Part shown: in pieces, positions 31,067 to 41,326 of the stretch
Position numbering within the stretch: the stretch's first letter is position 1
Layout of the letters: every line of letters starts with the position of its first letter
Origin: Dactylis glomerata
Taxonomy: Eukaryota; Streptophyta; Magnoliopsida; Poales; Poaceae
Length of the DNA: 64,000 nt
Assembly (NCBI GenBank): GCA_007115705.1
Contig: QXEO01000149.1
Coordinates: 1,538,450-1,602,449 of the forward strand
Direction: 5' to 3'
Program-made: the position numbers and the translations under genes
Notes under the pieces: model-generated
Databases searched by the model: none
The model's input: the letters and a program-made list of their open reading frames with translations, nothing else
Told to the model about the DNA's origin: nothing

Positions 31067-32717
31067 TGATGCTCCTAGTTGATGTGGGAGCTTGGCAGTC
31101 CTTGTGCGTGGTGAATAACCAGCCCATTGGGAACCCCAAGAGGAAGGTGTGATGAGTATAGCAGCTAGTTTTCCCTCAGTTAAGAAACCAAGGTATGTCG
31201 ATCTTGGAGAGGAGAGACAAATGACTGAAGGTGATGCTTGCTAGCTTCCGACAGCTTCGGACAATTTATATATGGCGCCTCGTCCAAGGTTTGCTTGCTA
31301 GCTGCAACGCGGAACCTGCACACAACACAACCAAGTACTTCGTTCCCAACTTGCGATGAGGTTGTCAATCTCACCGGTTTGCTTGAAACAAAGGTTATGA
31401 GCATATCGAGTGGAAAACAATAGAGTATGCGAGTAAAGTAAACAGGTGATAGCAATATGATGGAAATAGGACCGGGATCCACAGTTCACTAGTGGTGTCT
31501 CTCCATCAGATAAATAACACATGCTGGGTAAACAAATTACAGTTGGGCAATTGATAAAATAAAGATAAACGTGATATGTCAAGAAGATCACTATGAGATT
31601 TACACTGGCATTACAACAAAATACATAGACCGCCATCCAACTGCATCTATGACTAATAATCCACTTGTGGCGAATCAATCCGAGAACTCCACAAGTATTA
31701 AGTTGCGAACAACAGATAATTGCATTAAGCAAAGTGTGTAATGTAAACAAAGCATATGCCCTTGAGCATATGAATGTTGTTTTCTCCCTAGTAGCAATAG
31801 CACATCTACAACCTTAGAGGTTTCTATCACTCCCCCAGGTTAAATAGAGGCATGAACCCACTATCGAGCATAAATACCCCCTCTTGGAGTCACTAGCAAC
31901 TACTCAGCCAAGATAGCTACTAACAACGGAGAGCATGCAAGATCATAAACAACATAGAGATAACAAAAGATAATATTCAGTACAGCAACTCAATCATAAA
32001 CACCAATATTCATCGGATCCCAACAAACCAAACATGTAGAATTACATAACGGTGATCTCAATCATGTAGGGCAGCTCATGAGATCTAAACATGAAGCACA
32101 TGGTGGAGAAGACAACCATCTAGCTACTGCTATGGACCCATGGTCCAAGGTAGACTACTCACTCATCGCTCCGGAGGCAAGCATGGCGATGAAGAAGACC
32201 TCTGGTGGCGATTCCCCTCTCCGGCAGGGTGCCGGGAAGAGCTTCTGGACCCTCCCGATCTTTGGGTCGACGGCGGCGGCGGATCGCGATGTGTTCTGGA
32301 AAAGTGATCGGGTATACTTATGTTTTTTCCGTCGGGTGGTCTTTATAGGCGATGGGGCGATGTCAGAGGAGGAGCCAGGCTCCCTCACGCCAGGGTAGCG
32401 CGGCCCAGGGCCTGGCCGCGCCAGCCCTGTGTGTGGGGCCCTGGTGGCCCCCCTCCTACTCTCCTTCGGATCTATGGAAGCTTCTGGGAAAAATAAGACT
32501 TCAGGAACTTGTTTCGTCCAATTCCGAGAATATTTCCTGTGTATCACTTCTAAAACACAAAAATAGCAGAAAACAGGGAACTGGCACTGTGGCAACTTGT
32601 TAATAGGTTAGTTCCGGAAAATGCATAAAAGTGCCACGAAGTGTAACGAAACATTAGGCAAATGGTGTAAAACAAGCATGGAGCATCAAAAATTATAGAT
32701 ACGTTGGAGACGTATCA
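31067..32717 (-). repeat. 5' LTR of E3
   Basis: A 1,651-bp LTR paired with 24227-25880. Its outer end meets the GAGGT duplication, with GH32 coding sequence immediately beyond. Confidence 0.95.
31265..31272 (-). promoter_or_regulatory. Candidate TATA box of the E3 5' LTR
   Basis: TATATAAA on the minus strand, about 200 bp before the inner LTR end. It lies in a segment of about 90 bp absent from the E1 LTR. Another TATA-like CCTATAAAGACC lies at about 32341-32350, so the true start site is open. Confidence 0.45.
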
Positions 32718-33277
32718 GAGGTCGGTGCACATGGGAACCTTGTACGTGTAAAAGTGTTTGAACACCCTGAAGAATACCGCCGTGTGCTCCTCCAGATGGC
32801 CGGAGGCCATGACGAGCAGCCCGAATGGGCCGACACTGCCGTGCATGGACGCGCCCTTAGCTGCACACAGCCCGCACAGATCCAGCAGCCATTTCGGATC
32901 CAGCGTCTCGGCCTCCTCCAGGTTCGGGATCTCAAAGACCACCTCCAGGTCCACCTGTGAGCTCACGATGTCGGCGATCTCCTTCCTGCCGCCAGCCTCC
33001 ACCTCTGTCGCACACTGCAGGCCGACCCGCTTCCTCCTCAGTGTCTCGATCTCCTCCACGGGCCACTGCACCAGGCGCTTCCCGTCGGAGTCTAGCCATA
33101 CCGCCCTTAGGAACGCCTGGATGCCGGCCCAGCCTCTGGCGACGCCGCCGCCGTCGGTCTCGTCCACCCACGACCATAGCACGCGCCGCTTCTTGCGCGC
33201 GTCGTAGAAGGATTTGGAGGCGTACAGCTGGCCGTGGTCGAACTGGCGCCAGTTCCTGCAGTCGCTGCCAAGCTCGG
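32718..33277 (-). pseudogene. GH32 fructosyltransferase/vacuolar-invertase pseudogene, internal exon
   Basis: A large exon of the gene continued at 23711-24226. It is open from the E4 boundary to the E3 boundary and encodes the end of the GH32 propeller and most of the C-terminal beta-sandwich: FDHGQLYASKSFYDARKKRRV, GWAGIQAFLRAVWLDSDGKRL, then LEVVFEIPNLEEAETLDPKWL, GPFGLLVMASGHLEEHTAVFF and MCTDL. The wording is closest to Pooideae vacuolar-type fructosyltransferases (6-SFT/1-SST) rather than cell-wall invertases, judged from memory. The catalytic N-terminal half (WMNDPNG, RDP and EC motifs) is missing here and should lie beyond the right window edge, displaced by E4, E5 and E6. Confidence 0.88.
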
Positions 33278-33613
33278 TGACAAGGGTATAGCTAATAGAG
33301 ACCGTTAGTTGAGTACCCCTGAGGCCCGTTAAGCTAGGCCCAATTGTAATGATAGTCAACATACGAGTTCTTACCGTATATTGATATTGTAATTTGTATC
33401 GGACCCTACCCGATCCTCGAGACCTGGCCACCTATATATAGTGGCCAGGAGGGGACGGTGGAGGCCAGATTGAAAGCAAGCCAGGTTGAACACCCAAGTT
33501 TACTTTCGATACATACTTGTTTCGACTAACTTTACCTTCGAGTTCATCCGACGCCCTCTTCCCCTGATCCTAAGTCCTTCATCTAGGACCTTTATCGAGT
33601 TAACCCTCGTCAA
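33278..33613 (+). repeat. 5' LTR of E4
   Basis: About 336 bp, ending CCCTCGTCA before the primer-binding site. The start is inferred from the end of GH32 similarity and a TG; without the partner LTR it could be off by some bases. TATATATA at 33433-33440 is the likely promoter. Confidence 0.6.
33433..33440 (+). promoter_or_regulatory. TATA box of the E4 LTR
   Basis: CCTATATATAGTGGCC, about 175 bp before the LTR end. Confidence 0.6.
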
Positions 33614-33615
33614 TT

Positions 33616-33632
33616 GGCGCCGACCGTGGGGA
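33616..33632 (+). other. Primer-binding site of E4
   Basis: TGGCGCCGACCGTGGGG begins two bases after the LTR and differs from the E2 site. The tRNA was not assigned. Confidence 0.7.
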
Positions 33633-33649
33633 CTCTGGGCGTTGGAGTC

Positions 33650-36370
33650 ATGAATTCGATGGCTTTTTTGCTTTTAGCCAACAGCAGTACAGAACTCGAC
33701 GGAAGTCAAGAGATGGAGTTAACAATTGGAAGTTTGAGCATCTTCGTCGGGCCATCGGGTTCATCCCGCCTCTCGGGTTCGACAAAACCAGATCCGTCGG
33801 CGAGCAAGCCTGAAACAGAAGCAATATTGGAATCATCAGAAGGCTCTTCCAGCGAGGTAAACTCGCCGGTCAGCTTGGGAAAAGCACCAATCGCAGAAGG
33901 TGACAAAATTCGGGAAAATTTTGACTTGGAAGAAAGAGCGTGTCAAACGCACAGCAGCGCAAGGGACTTCGCCGCTAGAAGTAGTAGCGTCTCCAAAAAA
34001 GTGCACCAGCTATGCGTCATCATCACCGAGGCAGAAGAAGAAAACAACAACGAAGGAAGCAAAAGGATCGACAGGCAAGTCGATAAATTAAAAGAACACA
34101 ACAAAATAGAGAAGGAGAAAGTTCACGTTTCAGCTAGAGAATGGAAGATGATCATGTCAGCTATCAATCATGATACATAAGTACCCGAAGGATCAAGGAG
34201 AGAAGTTTTGATGGGGTATCAGTATGCATTATATCAACATAGGAAGAAACTAAGGGAGGAAAGAGACATGCTTTTCCAAGACAATAACAGTATGTCGAAG
34301 GAAGAGTATTGGGATGATTATAGCGAAGAATCGGAATATAGCAGAGAATGGCGCGGAGACCCAAAGCACAACAGAGGGACAACAACACGTAGTAGAGAGG
34401 AAAGGTGCTCAAGGAGCCTTACTCCACAGCTAGAAAAGGAGGAAGAAGACTTCGTACAAGAAACACCAGAAGCAGCACTGATAGCAGCACAGGCATACTT
34501 ATTAACAACGAGGCCAGAACCCGGAGATCCACGAGAAGATATGCACCAAGCCGCAATACGAAGCCTCGGGATAGTGGAGAACAAGATCAGGGGAAAAGGA
34601 CCAGAGGTGAAGTCGACAAGCTACAAGGAAAAGCAAAAGGGGAAATACAAGCACAATACCACGCGAAACGAGTCTAGCGAGTCATCAAAAGAAGAAAGGC
34701 GACAAAGGAGGGAGGACGCAAGAAATATAATAGCGCAGGCTTGAGTAAATAAGTCACGACACGCCTGGAGGGAAGAAAATTATGAAGATGACGAAAAAGA
34801 GATGGGCGCGTTATGCTTTACCCGCAGGGTTCACAAAACGCAGGTACCCAAAGGATTCAAGTTACCGCACGACCAGCAAAAATATGACGGGTCGCAGGAA
34901 CCTACCCTATGGTTATCGGATTATCTGCAGGCAGTACAGATATTAGGGGGAACAAAAGTGACTGCAATGCAAAGTTTGCAACTACACCTCACCGGCGCAG
35001 CACGGTCCTGGTTGAATACCCTACCTAATGAATCCATTGGAAGCTGGGGAGAACTCGAAAGCCAATTCGCAAGAAACTTCCGTTTGACATACAAGCATCC
35101 AGCATCACTGGAGGAAGTTAAAGCGTGTGTGCAAAGGAAAGGCGAAACTCTACGTTCTTATATACAACGCTGGAGTGTAATCAAAAATTCAGCAGAGGAC
35201 GTCTCCGACGAATGGGCGATAGACGCTTTTTCGGCTGGCCTCCGACGCTCAGATCTCGTGGAAGAAATAGGAAGAACTAGGCCAACAACAGTAGCTGAGT
35301 TAATGGAAGAAGCCAACAAATTCGCTGACAGAGAGGACACATATAATAACAAAAGAGGACGTTCACCAGAAGTCAACAGAGCAAGTAGACAGAGGAGACG
35401 ACACCATAGCAGGGATAACCAAGGAAGGCAAAATCTGGTAGCTGCGGGTTACGAAGCAAGGGAAGAGGAAGGATATGAAAATAGGAGGTTTTAGGCAAAG
35501 GGGACAGAAAAACAAAGATACTCAGGCCCTTCGGCCGAAGACATGTTGTACGGACCCTGTCGAATCCACTACGCATATCTTGATGGAAAAAGAGTCTCAA
35601 ATCACCAGATGAAGGATTGTAGAAGTTTCCTGAGGCTACAAAGCGCCATGGGATCAAGTCAAGGAGGATGGCAAGGAGAAAAACACATAAGTCAAGGATA
35701 CCAAGTACAAAGGCTAGCAAGGCACCTAGAGTCAAAAGTTTACATATCAGCCATGATTCAACCGGTGCCTAAGTCGAAGAAAGAGCGAAAGAGCATATCC
35801 AGGCAAGTAAACCTAGCAATATCATCACCACCAGCCACCACAGAGTACTTGCGGTGGTCAGATCAACCAGTTAAGTTCAGCAGAGTAGACCACCCAAGGA
35901 AAGTTCCCAGGCCAGGCCACTCGCCAATGGTGTTAAAAGCACAAATAGGAGGATACGACATCGGGAGAGTATTCATGGATGGAGGGAGTGGCATAAACCT
36001 AATATATGCTAGAACCCTGAAGGCAATGTGTATCTCACTGACAAGCCTGAAGCCAACAGATTGCTCTTTCCATGGAATAGTACCAGGAGCCGCAAATCAC
36101 CCTATAGGCAAAATAAAACTCAACGTCTGTTTCGGCAGTAGCAGCAACTATCGAAGAGAGAAGTTGGAATTCGAAGTCATGGACTGGCCATCACAGTACC
36201 ACGCAATCCTAGGGCACCCAGCATTTGCAAAGTTCATGGCAGTACCTCATTACGCGTATCTTACGCTAAAAATCCCAGGACCCAAAGGAACAATTACAGT
36301 GCAAGGGAGCTTTGAAGTAGCCAACACATGCGACAGAGAATTTAATAGGATGGCGAAACCTTCGGCATGA
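33650..36370 (+). pseudogene. Gag-protease of E4, broken
   Basis: One reading frame from ATG 33650, interrupted by stops at 34178 (TAA), 34742 (TGA) and 35492 (TAG). The Gag domain lies between 34850 and 35330 (FKLPHDQQKYDGSQEP, ARSWLNTLPNESIGSWGELE, ETLRSYIQRWSVIKNSAEDV). The protease is at about 35930-36230, with FMDGGSGINLIYA as active-site region and AILGHPAFAKFM after it. Near 36350 the coding frame changes before the stop at 36370. The protein is of the same type as the E2 Gag-protease but clearly diverged. Confidence 0.85.
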
Positions 36371-39300
36371 CAACAGAATATGAGAGGCTAAAAGGAGAAA
36401 CGGATCATAATGTGCTACCCGACGTTGGACGATCCCTGCCAGATCAGGCTTTCGACACAACTCAGGACTCGAAGAAGATTCAGGTCCACCCTACAGATCC
36501 AAACAAGACGACATCAATTGCGGTGAACTTGGATCCCGCATAGGAAAGCGCGCTCGTCGAGTTTCTCCGTGAGCACTAGGAAATCTTTGCCTGGTGTCCA
36601 TCAGACATGCCAGGGGTTCCCAAGGAACTCGTCGAGCACGCATTAAATGTAGATCCCAAAGCAAAGCCAGTTAAGCAACCATTGCGACGATTTGATGAAC
36701 CTAAAAGGAAGGTGATAGCATCAGAATTGCACAGGCTAGAAAACGCCGGGTTTATCAGAGAAATAAAAACTTCGAGTTGGGTATCCAATCCAGTCATCAT
36801 ACCCCAGAAGAACACAGACGTACAAAGAGTATGTGTTGACTAAACATCTCTCAATAAGCATTGTCCAAAGGATCCCTTCCCTCTACCCCACATCGATCAG
36901 ATAATTGATTCGACAGCAGGATGCGCGAGGCTTTCCTTTTTGGACGCGTATTCTGGTTACAACCAGATCAAGTTGAAGAAAGCAGACAAAGAAAAGACGG
37001 CCTTCATCACACCGTACGGAGTGTTTTGCTACCAAGTAATGCCGTTCGGCCTAAAAAATGCAGGAGCAACTTATCAACGGATGATGCAAAATTGCCTCGG
37101 GAGCCAAATAGGACGCAACATCCAAGTCTACATTGACGATGTAGTCATCACTACAAGAGAGGAGGAATCCCTTATCAGTGATTTGGCAGAAACCTTCGAC
37201 AAGCTGAGTAGGTACAAGCTTAAGCTTAACCCGACAAAGTGTTCCTTCGGTGTACCGGCAGGACAACTCTTAGGGTTCCTGGTGTCAGCACGAGGAATAG
37301 AGGCGAACCCAGAGAAAATACAAGCAATTTTAACAATGGGGAAACCCATGAAACTACACGACGTACAGAAGCTCGCAGGGCGCGTCGCGGCACTAAGTCA
37401 TTTTGTTGCTCGATTGGGAGAAAAAGCGCTCTCATTCTATGCACTCATGAAAAAATCAGATGATAAGTTTGAGTGGACAGCAGAAGCAGACGCAGCTTTT
37501 GCGCAGTTGAAAAAAGTGCTCTCCATGCCATCAGTGCTGGTCGCACCAAAAGAAAAGAAGCCACTACTACTCTACATCGCTGCAACCCATCAGGTGGTGA
37601 GTACAGTATTAGTAGTCGAAAGAAGTGGAGAAGGAAAAGCCCACGGCGTCCAGAGGCCGGTATATTTTATCAGTGAAGTACTATCTCTGACAAAACAAAG
37701 GTACCCGCATTATCAAAAGCTTGCATACAGTGTTTTTACAACAGCACGGTCAATGAAGCGCCACTATCAAATATATTGAACAATCCTTTGACAACAGGAC
37801 GTGTCTCTTTGTGGGGAATCGAATTATCTCCCATGGACATCACATACGAAAAAAGGAAAGCGATCAAGTCGCAAATCTTGCCAGATTTCACAGCAGAGTG
37901 GCTGGAGCTGTAGAGCACGGGACCCCCAGATCTATCGAGTGTTTGGACAATGTACTTCGATGGTTCTAAGAGAGTCCAAGGCGCAGGCGCAGGAGTAGTA
38001 TTGATATCGCCGCATGGCGACAAATTGAAGTATGTTTTAAGGATGAGTTTTTCGCAGGCTTCTAACAATGAAGCAGAATACGAGGCTTTGTTGCATGGAA
38101 TGAAGATGGCTAAAGCATGTGGAGCAACTCGCCTAAAAATATTTGGAGATTCGAACCTTGTTGTTCAGCAAGTTATGAACAGGTGCGACACAATCAGTGA
38201 CACCATGATGGCCTACAAGAACTTATATCACTATCTCGAAGGAACATTTGATGGATGCGAAGTCTCGCACATCAGCAGAAACATCAATGAAGAGGCCGAC
38301 AACTTAGCAAATATCGGGTCGCAGTGTTTACCCGTGCCATCTGGAGTATTCTGGGAGGAAATAATGGAAAGGTCAATAAAAAGGGTCAAAAGTTCGACTA
38401 CTGCAGCAGGCTCGGGGGCTACGCCGGAACCCGAGGAAATCATGATGATAGAAGAAACCTGGATGCAGCCATATCTCGTATACATAATAAATAAACAGTT
38501 ACCAGAAGATGCAGTGGAAGCCAAAAGGATAACTCGACGATCAAAATCATTTGTCGTGTTGCAAGGAAAATTATACAAGAAGAGTATTACCGGCATTTTG
38601 CAGCGTTGTGTAATGCCTCAGGAAGGACAAGTAATACTAAAAGATATACACGGCGGAGTGTGCGGCCATCATGCTAGCAGCAGGGCAATAGCGGCAAAAG
38701 CGTTCCGAGCAGGATTTTATTGGCTAACAGCCATCGAAGACGCGAAAGACATAGTCCGGAAGTGTGAAGCATGTCAAAGATTCGCATCTCGACCGCATGC
38801 GCCAACAGCAGAGTTACAGCCAATACCATTGTCCTGGCCCTTTCCACAATGGGGCCTCGATATGGTAGGAAAGTTGCACAAATCTTGGCCAGGAGGACAT
38901 GTTTACATGCTAGTGGCAGTCGATAAATTTACCAAGTGGGTGGAAGCGGCTCCGGTAACAACTCAAGATTCGACAGCAGCAATCAACTTCATCAAGTCAA
39001 TAGTGTTCCGTTTCGGTGTACCATATAGCATCATCACGGACAACGGGACAAACTTCACTTCGAAGGAATTCAAGAGTTACTGCGAAGGACTAGGAATCAA
39101 ACTCAAATTTGCATCTGTGGCACACCCAAAGACAAATGGGCAAGTCGAAAAAGCCAATGGCCTGATATGCAGTGGGATAAAAAAGAGGCTCTTAGCACCT
39201 CTCGAGAAAGCCAAGAGCGCTTGGGTAGATGAATTGCCCTCCGTTCTTTGGAGCCTAAGAACCACGCCTAACGCAGCAACTCAAGAAACTCCTTTCTTCC

Positions 39301-39695
39301 TGGTCCATGGCGCAGAAGCCATGCTTCCAGTCGAAGTTACACACGAAGCTCCAAGAGTGACGGCATACGACGAAACAACGTCAACAGAAGCATTGCAAGA
39401 CGATGTCGATGCACTAGATGAAGCAAGAGATAAAGCATTAGAAAGAGCCACGCAGTATCAACAGAGCCTGCAAAACTACCATAGTAGTCGAGTTTGTCCA
39501 TGATCCTTTGTGGTGGGAGATCTAGTTTTACGACTCAGGCAAGACAGCCACGGCAAATTGGAGTCCCCTTGGGTGGGACCTTACATCGTCACAGAAGTGA
39601 TACCAGGAGGAGCTTATCAACTACAAGACAAGAAGACAGGAAAAGATGAAAGCAACCCGTGGAATGTGGAGCAGCTACAACGTTTTTACGCGTAG
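36371..39695 (+). pseudogene. Pol of E4 (RT, RNase H, integrase), broken
   Basis: Pol-like coding with in-frame stops at 36541 (TAG), 36577 (TAG), 36841 (TAA), 37911 (TAG) and 39501 (TGA), and a small deletion with frame change near 37770 in the first RNase H region. Visible domains: RT with MPFGLKNAGATYQRMM and YIDD (near 37130); second RNase H from MYFDGSKRVQGAGAG (37950); integrase with zinc finger HGGVCGHHAS and CEACQ (about 38650-38780), core GLDMVG, IITDNGTNF and NGQVEKANG (38860-39170); C-terminal module VGDLVLRLRQ to 39695. It cannot give a complete Pol protein. Confidence 0.88.
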
Positions 39696-40072
39696 AATAA
39701 ATCTAGTGGTATCAGTAAACTCGAGTTAGCCTTCTGAACCCAGAACATGAGGCCATAGGTCGGGTTCCTTGGGTTGAACTCGACAAAATTGTACAAATAT
39801 TTCTACTTCTCCGCTCGGGGGCTTCAACCCTCGGGTCGTATGAAAGAAACTTTTATCACGACAAGGAGATCTTTTACACTACTAGGTTGTGCAAACAACC
39901 CGATATTCTTCAAAATAATTGGTTCACAAAGAACCCGATATATATAAAGCATACCTCAGAACAATGATTTGTTCTCATGGTACTATTAAAAGCATCAAAG
40001 CAAAGTACGAGTATTCATTACAGAAAGTACGGCAGCAAGGACAATATAAAAAGAGATTACATAAAGCAGATC
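39696..40072. other. E4 region between pol and the antisense gene
   Basis: No coding region is seen. It contains CTCGGGGGCTTCAACCCTCGGG-type short repeats and is the shared 3' flank of pol (plus) and the antisense B3 gene (minus). Confidence 0.6.
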
Positions 40073-40645
40073 CTAATGAAAGTGGACTTCCGCTTCATAT
40101 TCCTTCTGGCACTGGGTGCCGTCATAGATCTTCACATCAAACTTCGACGTGCCGATGTGGTAGTCGAAGGTCATGAAGAAGCCTTGGTGGAGGTCATGGT
40201 CTTCTGCAAATTGCGACCAGCCACCCTTGAAGTATTGCTCGCCGTCACCATCGTACCAAACCTCCACTTCGTATGGAGTCCCTCCACCAGATTGTTCGTG
40301 AAGAACCGCTTCTCGCAGTTTTCGCCCATCCATGAACTTGGTGAAATTCAGCGGCAGACGCTGAATCTCACGGCACTGTGCCATGGCAATGCAGAAGAAA
40401 GAAAAAATTCTTGAAGAGGCAGAAGGAGCAGCAGGCGGAGGAGCGCTCGGACCTGGGGCGACACCAGTCACCTTGGGTTTGTTCTTGCTACCAGGTGGGC
40501 GGCCAGGACGACGCTTCACCGGAGCGGCCGATGACGAACCTGCGGTGGTCAGAGTTGTTTTGTTTTTGCTTCCACGAGGACGGCCGCGACCCCGCGGTGC
40601 TACCAGAGAGCCAAGGTTCAGACGAGAACCATCTGCATCAGCCAT
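40073..40645 (-). CDS. Antisense AT-hook/B3-domain protein carried by E4
   Basis: An intact 190-residue ORF opposite to the element's genes. Residues about 17-28 (PRGRGRPRGSKNK) and 44-57 (KRRPGRPPGSKNK) are two clear AT-hooks. A Pro/Ala linker follows. From residue about 80 there is a B3 domain: FFCIAMAQCREIQRLPLNF, YEVEVWYDGDGEQYFKGGW, QFAEDHDLHQGFFMTFDY and FDVKIYDGTQCQKEYE. The protein should bind AT-rich minor grooves and a B3 site in the nucleus. The domain resembles the host-type gene at 4898-5488 but has no intron at the matching place. The frame is open although pol and gag beside it carry many stops, which suggests later selection, co-option or chance. A TATA box lies about 98 bp upstream. 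Confidence 0.82.
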   Translation of the reverse strand: MADADGSRLNLGSLVAPRGRGRPRGSKNKTTLTTAGSSSAAPVKRRPGRPPGSKNKPKVTGVAPGPSAPPPAAPSASSRIFSFFCIAMAQCREIQRLPLNFTKFMDGRKLREAVLHEQSGGGTPYEVEVWYDGDGEQYFKGGWSQFAEDHDLHQGFFMTFDYHIGTSKFDVKIYDGTQCQKEYEAEVHFH

Positions 40646-40650
40646 GTGGA

Positions 40651-41305
40651 AGAGTGGGAAAACTAGAAACCCTAGATGAAAAGAGGAGACGATGCGGCGG
40701 AGGAGGAGTCTGATTAGGGTTTTCCCCTTGCCAGAGATGCTTTATTTATAAGCACATATTATCGGGCCCCCGTGATAAGCAAGGCCCATAAGCATATTTA
40801 CAAAGGAGTTAAATTCTGCATATAGCAGACGATAATAACAAAGGGAAAAAAAACAAAGATCGAAGGATATGAAAAACCTCGCCTTAGGGCTCAGGGGCTT
40901 CCAAACAAGAGAAACTAGAAGGAAGAAGAAGAAGAGAATTTTGAGCCTATGATTGACTACAAGTATCCAACCATAGCCTCGGGGGCTACTCCCATTGGGA
41001 GCGCTGAGCGCGCACCCGATAGAAATTAAGACAAGCAACAATGAAGATGAAGAGAATCTACCATGCAAACTTCGACTACGTAGTCGACAAAATATAGAGC
41101 AATTACTCCCATCGGGAGACAGTGGGAAGAAGTTAAGACAAAAATTCTTTGATCTTATCAGTCAAAAGAGACTGCGACATAAGATTCTCGAGTTGCGTTA
41201 TCGCAACAAAACTCGAATGCCGTGATTTATCACGAAGGTAAGACCCCGGGATCCGTCCTGTGTGGCCTGGTATACGCACATGGATGCGCTCTGCTGGTAT
41301 GTATC
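40651..41305. other. E4 distal region up to the E5 insertion
   Basis: The promoter side of the antisense gene, then sequence with CTCGGGGGCTACTCCCATTGGGAGC-like stem motifs common before the 3' LTR of such elements. No gene is seen. GTATC at 41301-41305 is the expected target duplication of E5. Confidence 0.5.
40743..40750 (-). promoter_or_regulatory. TATA box of the E4 antisense gene
   Basis: The minus strand reads GCTTATAAATAAAGC about 98 bp upstream of the ATG at 40645, so an independent promoter is plausible. Confidence 0.6.
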
Positions 41306-41326
41306 TGTCGTCGTGGTGAAACAACA

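Larger units (their letters stand above)
24227..32717 (-). mobile_element. E3: complete non-autonomous Athila-lineage Gypsy element
   Basis: An 8,491-bp minus-strand element with LTRs of 1,654 bp (24227-25880) and 1,651 bp (31067-32717). It is flanked by target duplication GAGGT at 24222-24226 and 32718-32722. Reading leftwards: 5' LTR, tRNA-Asp primer-binding site, gag-protease, about 2.9 kb without coding capacity, polypurine tract, 3' LTR. No RT, RNase H or integrase is present, so movement must depend on proteins of another element. It sits inside the GH32 gene, at an exon 3' end. The family matches E1 and is Sabrina-like (unverified name). Confidence 0.95.
33278..41305 (+). mobile_element. 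E4: decayed Tat-lineage Gypsy element with antisense AT-hook/B3 gene
   Basis: A plus-strand element with a short 5' LTR, primer-binding site TGGCGCCGACCGTGGGG, broken gag-protease and pol regions, and an antisense gene downstream of pol. The 5' boundary is where GH32 coding similarity stops (about 33278, TGACAAGGG). The 3' LTR is not seen: at 41305 the sequence is interrupted by E5, so the rest lies beyond the window. Many stops and frame changes show that it is much older than E2. Confidence 0.85.
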
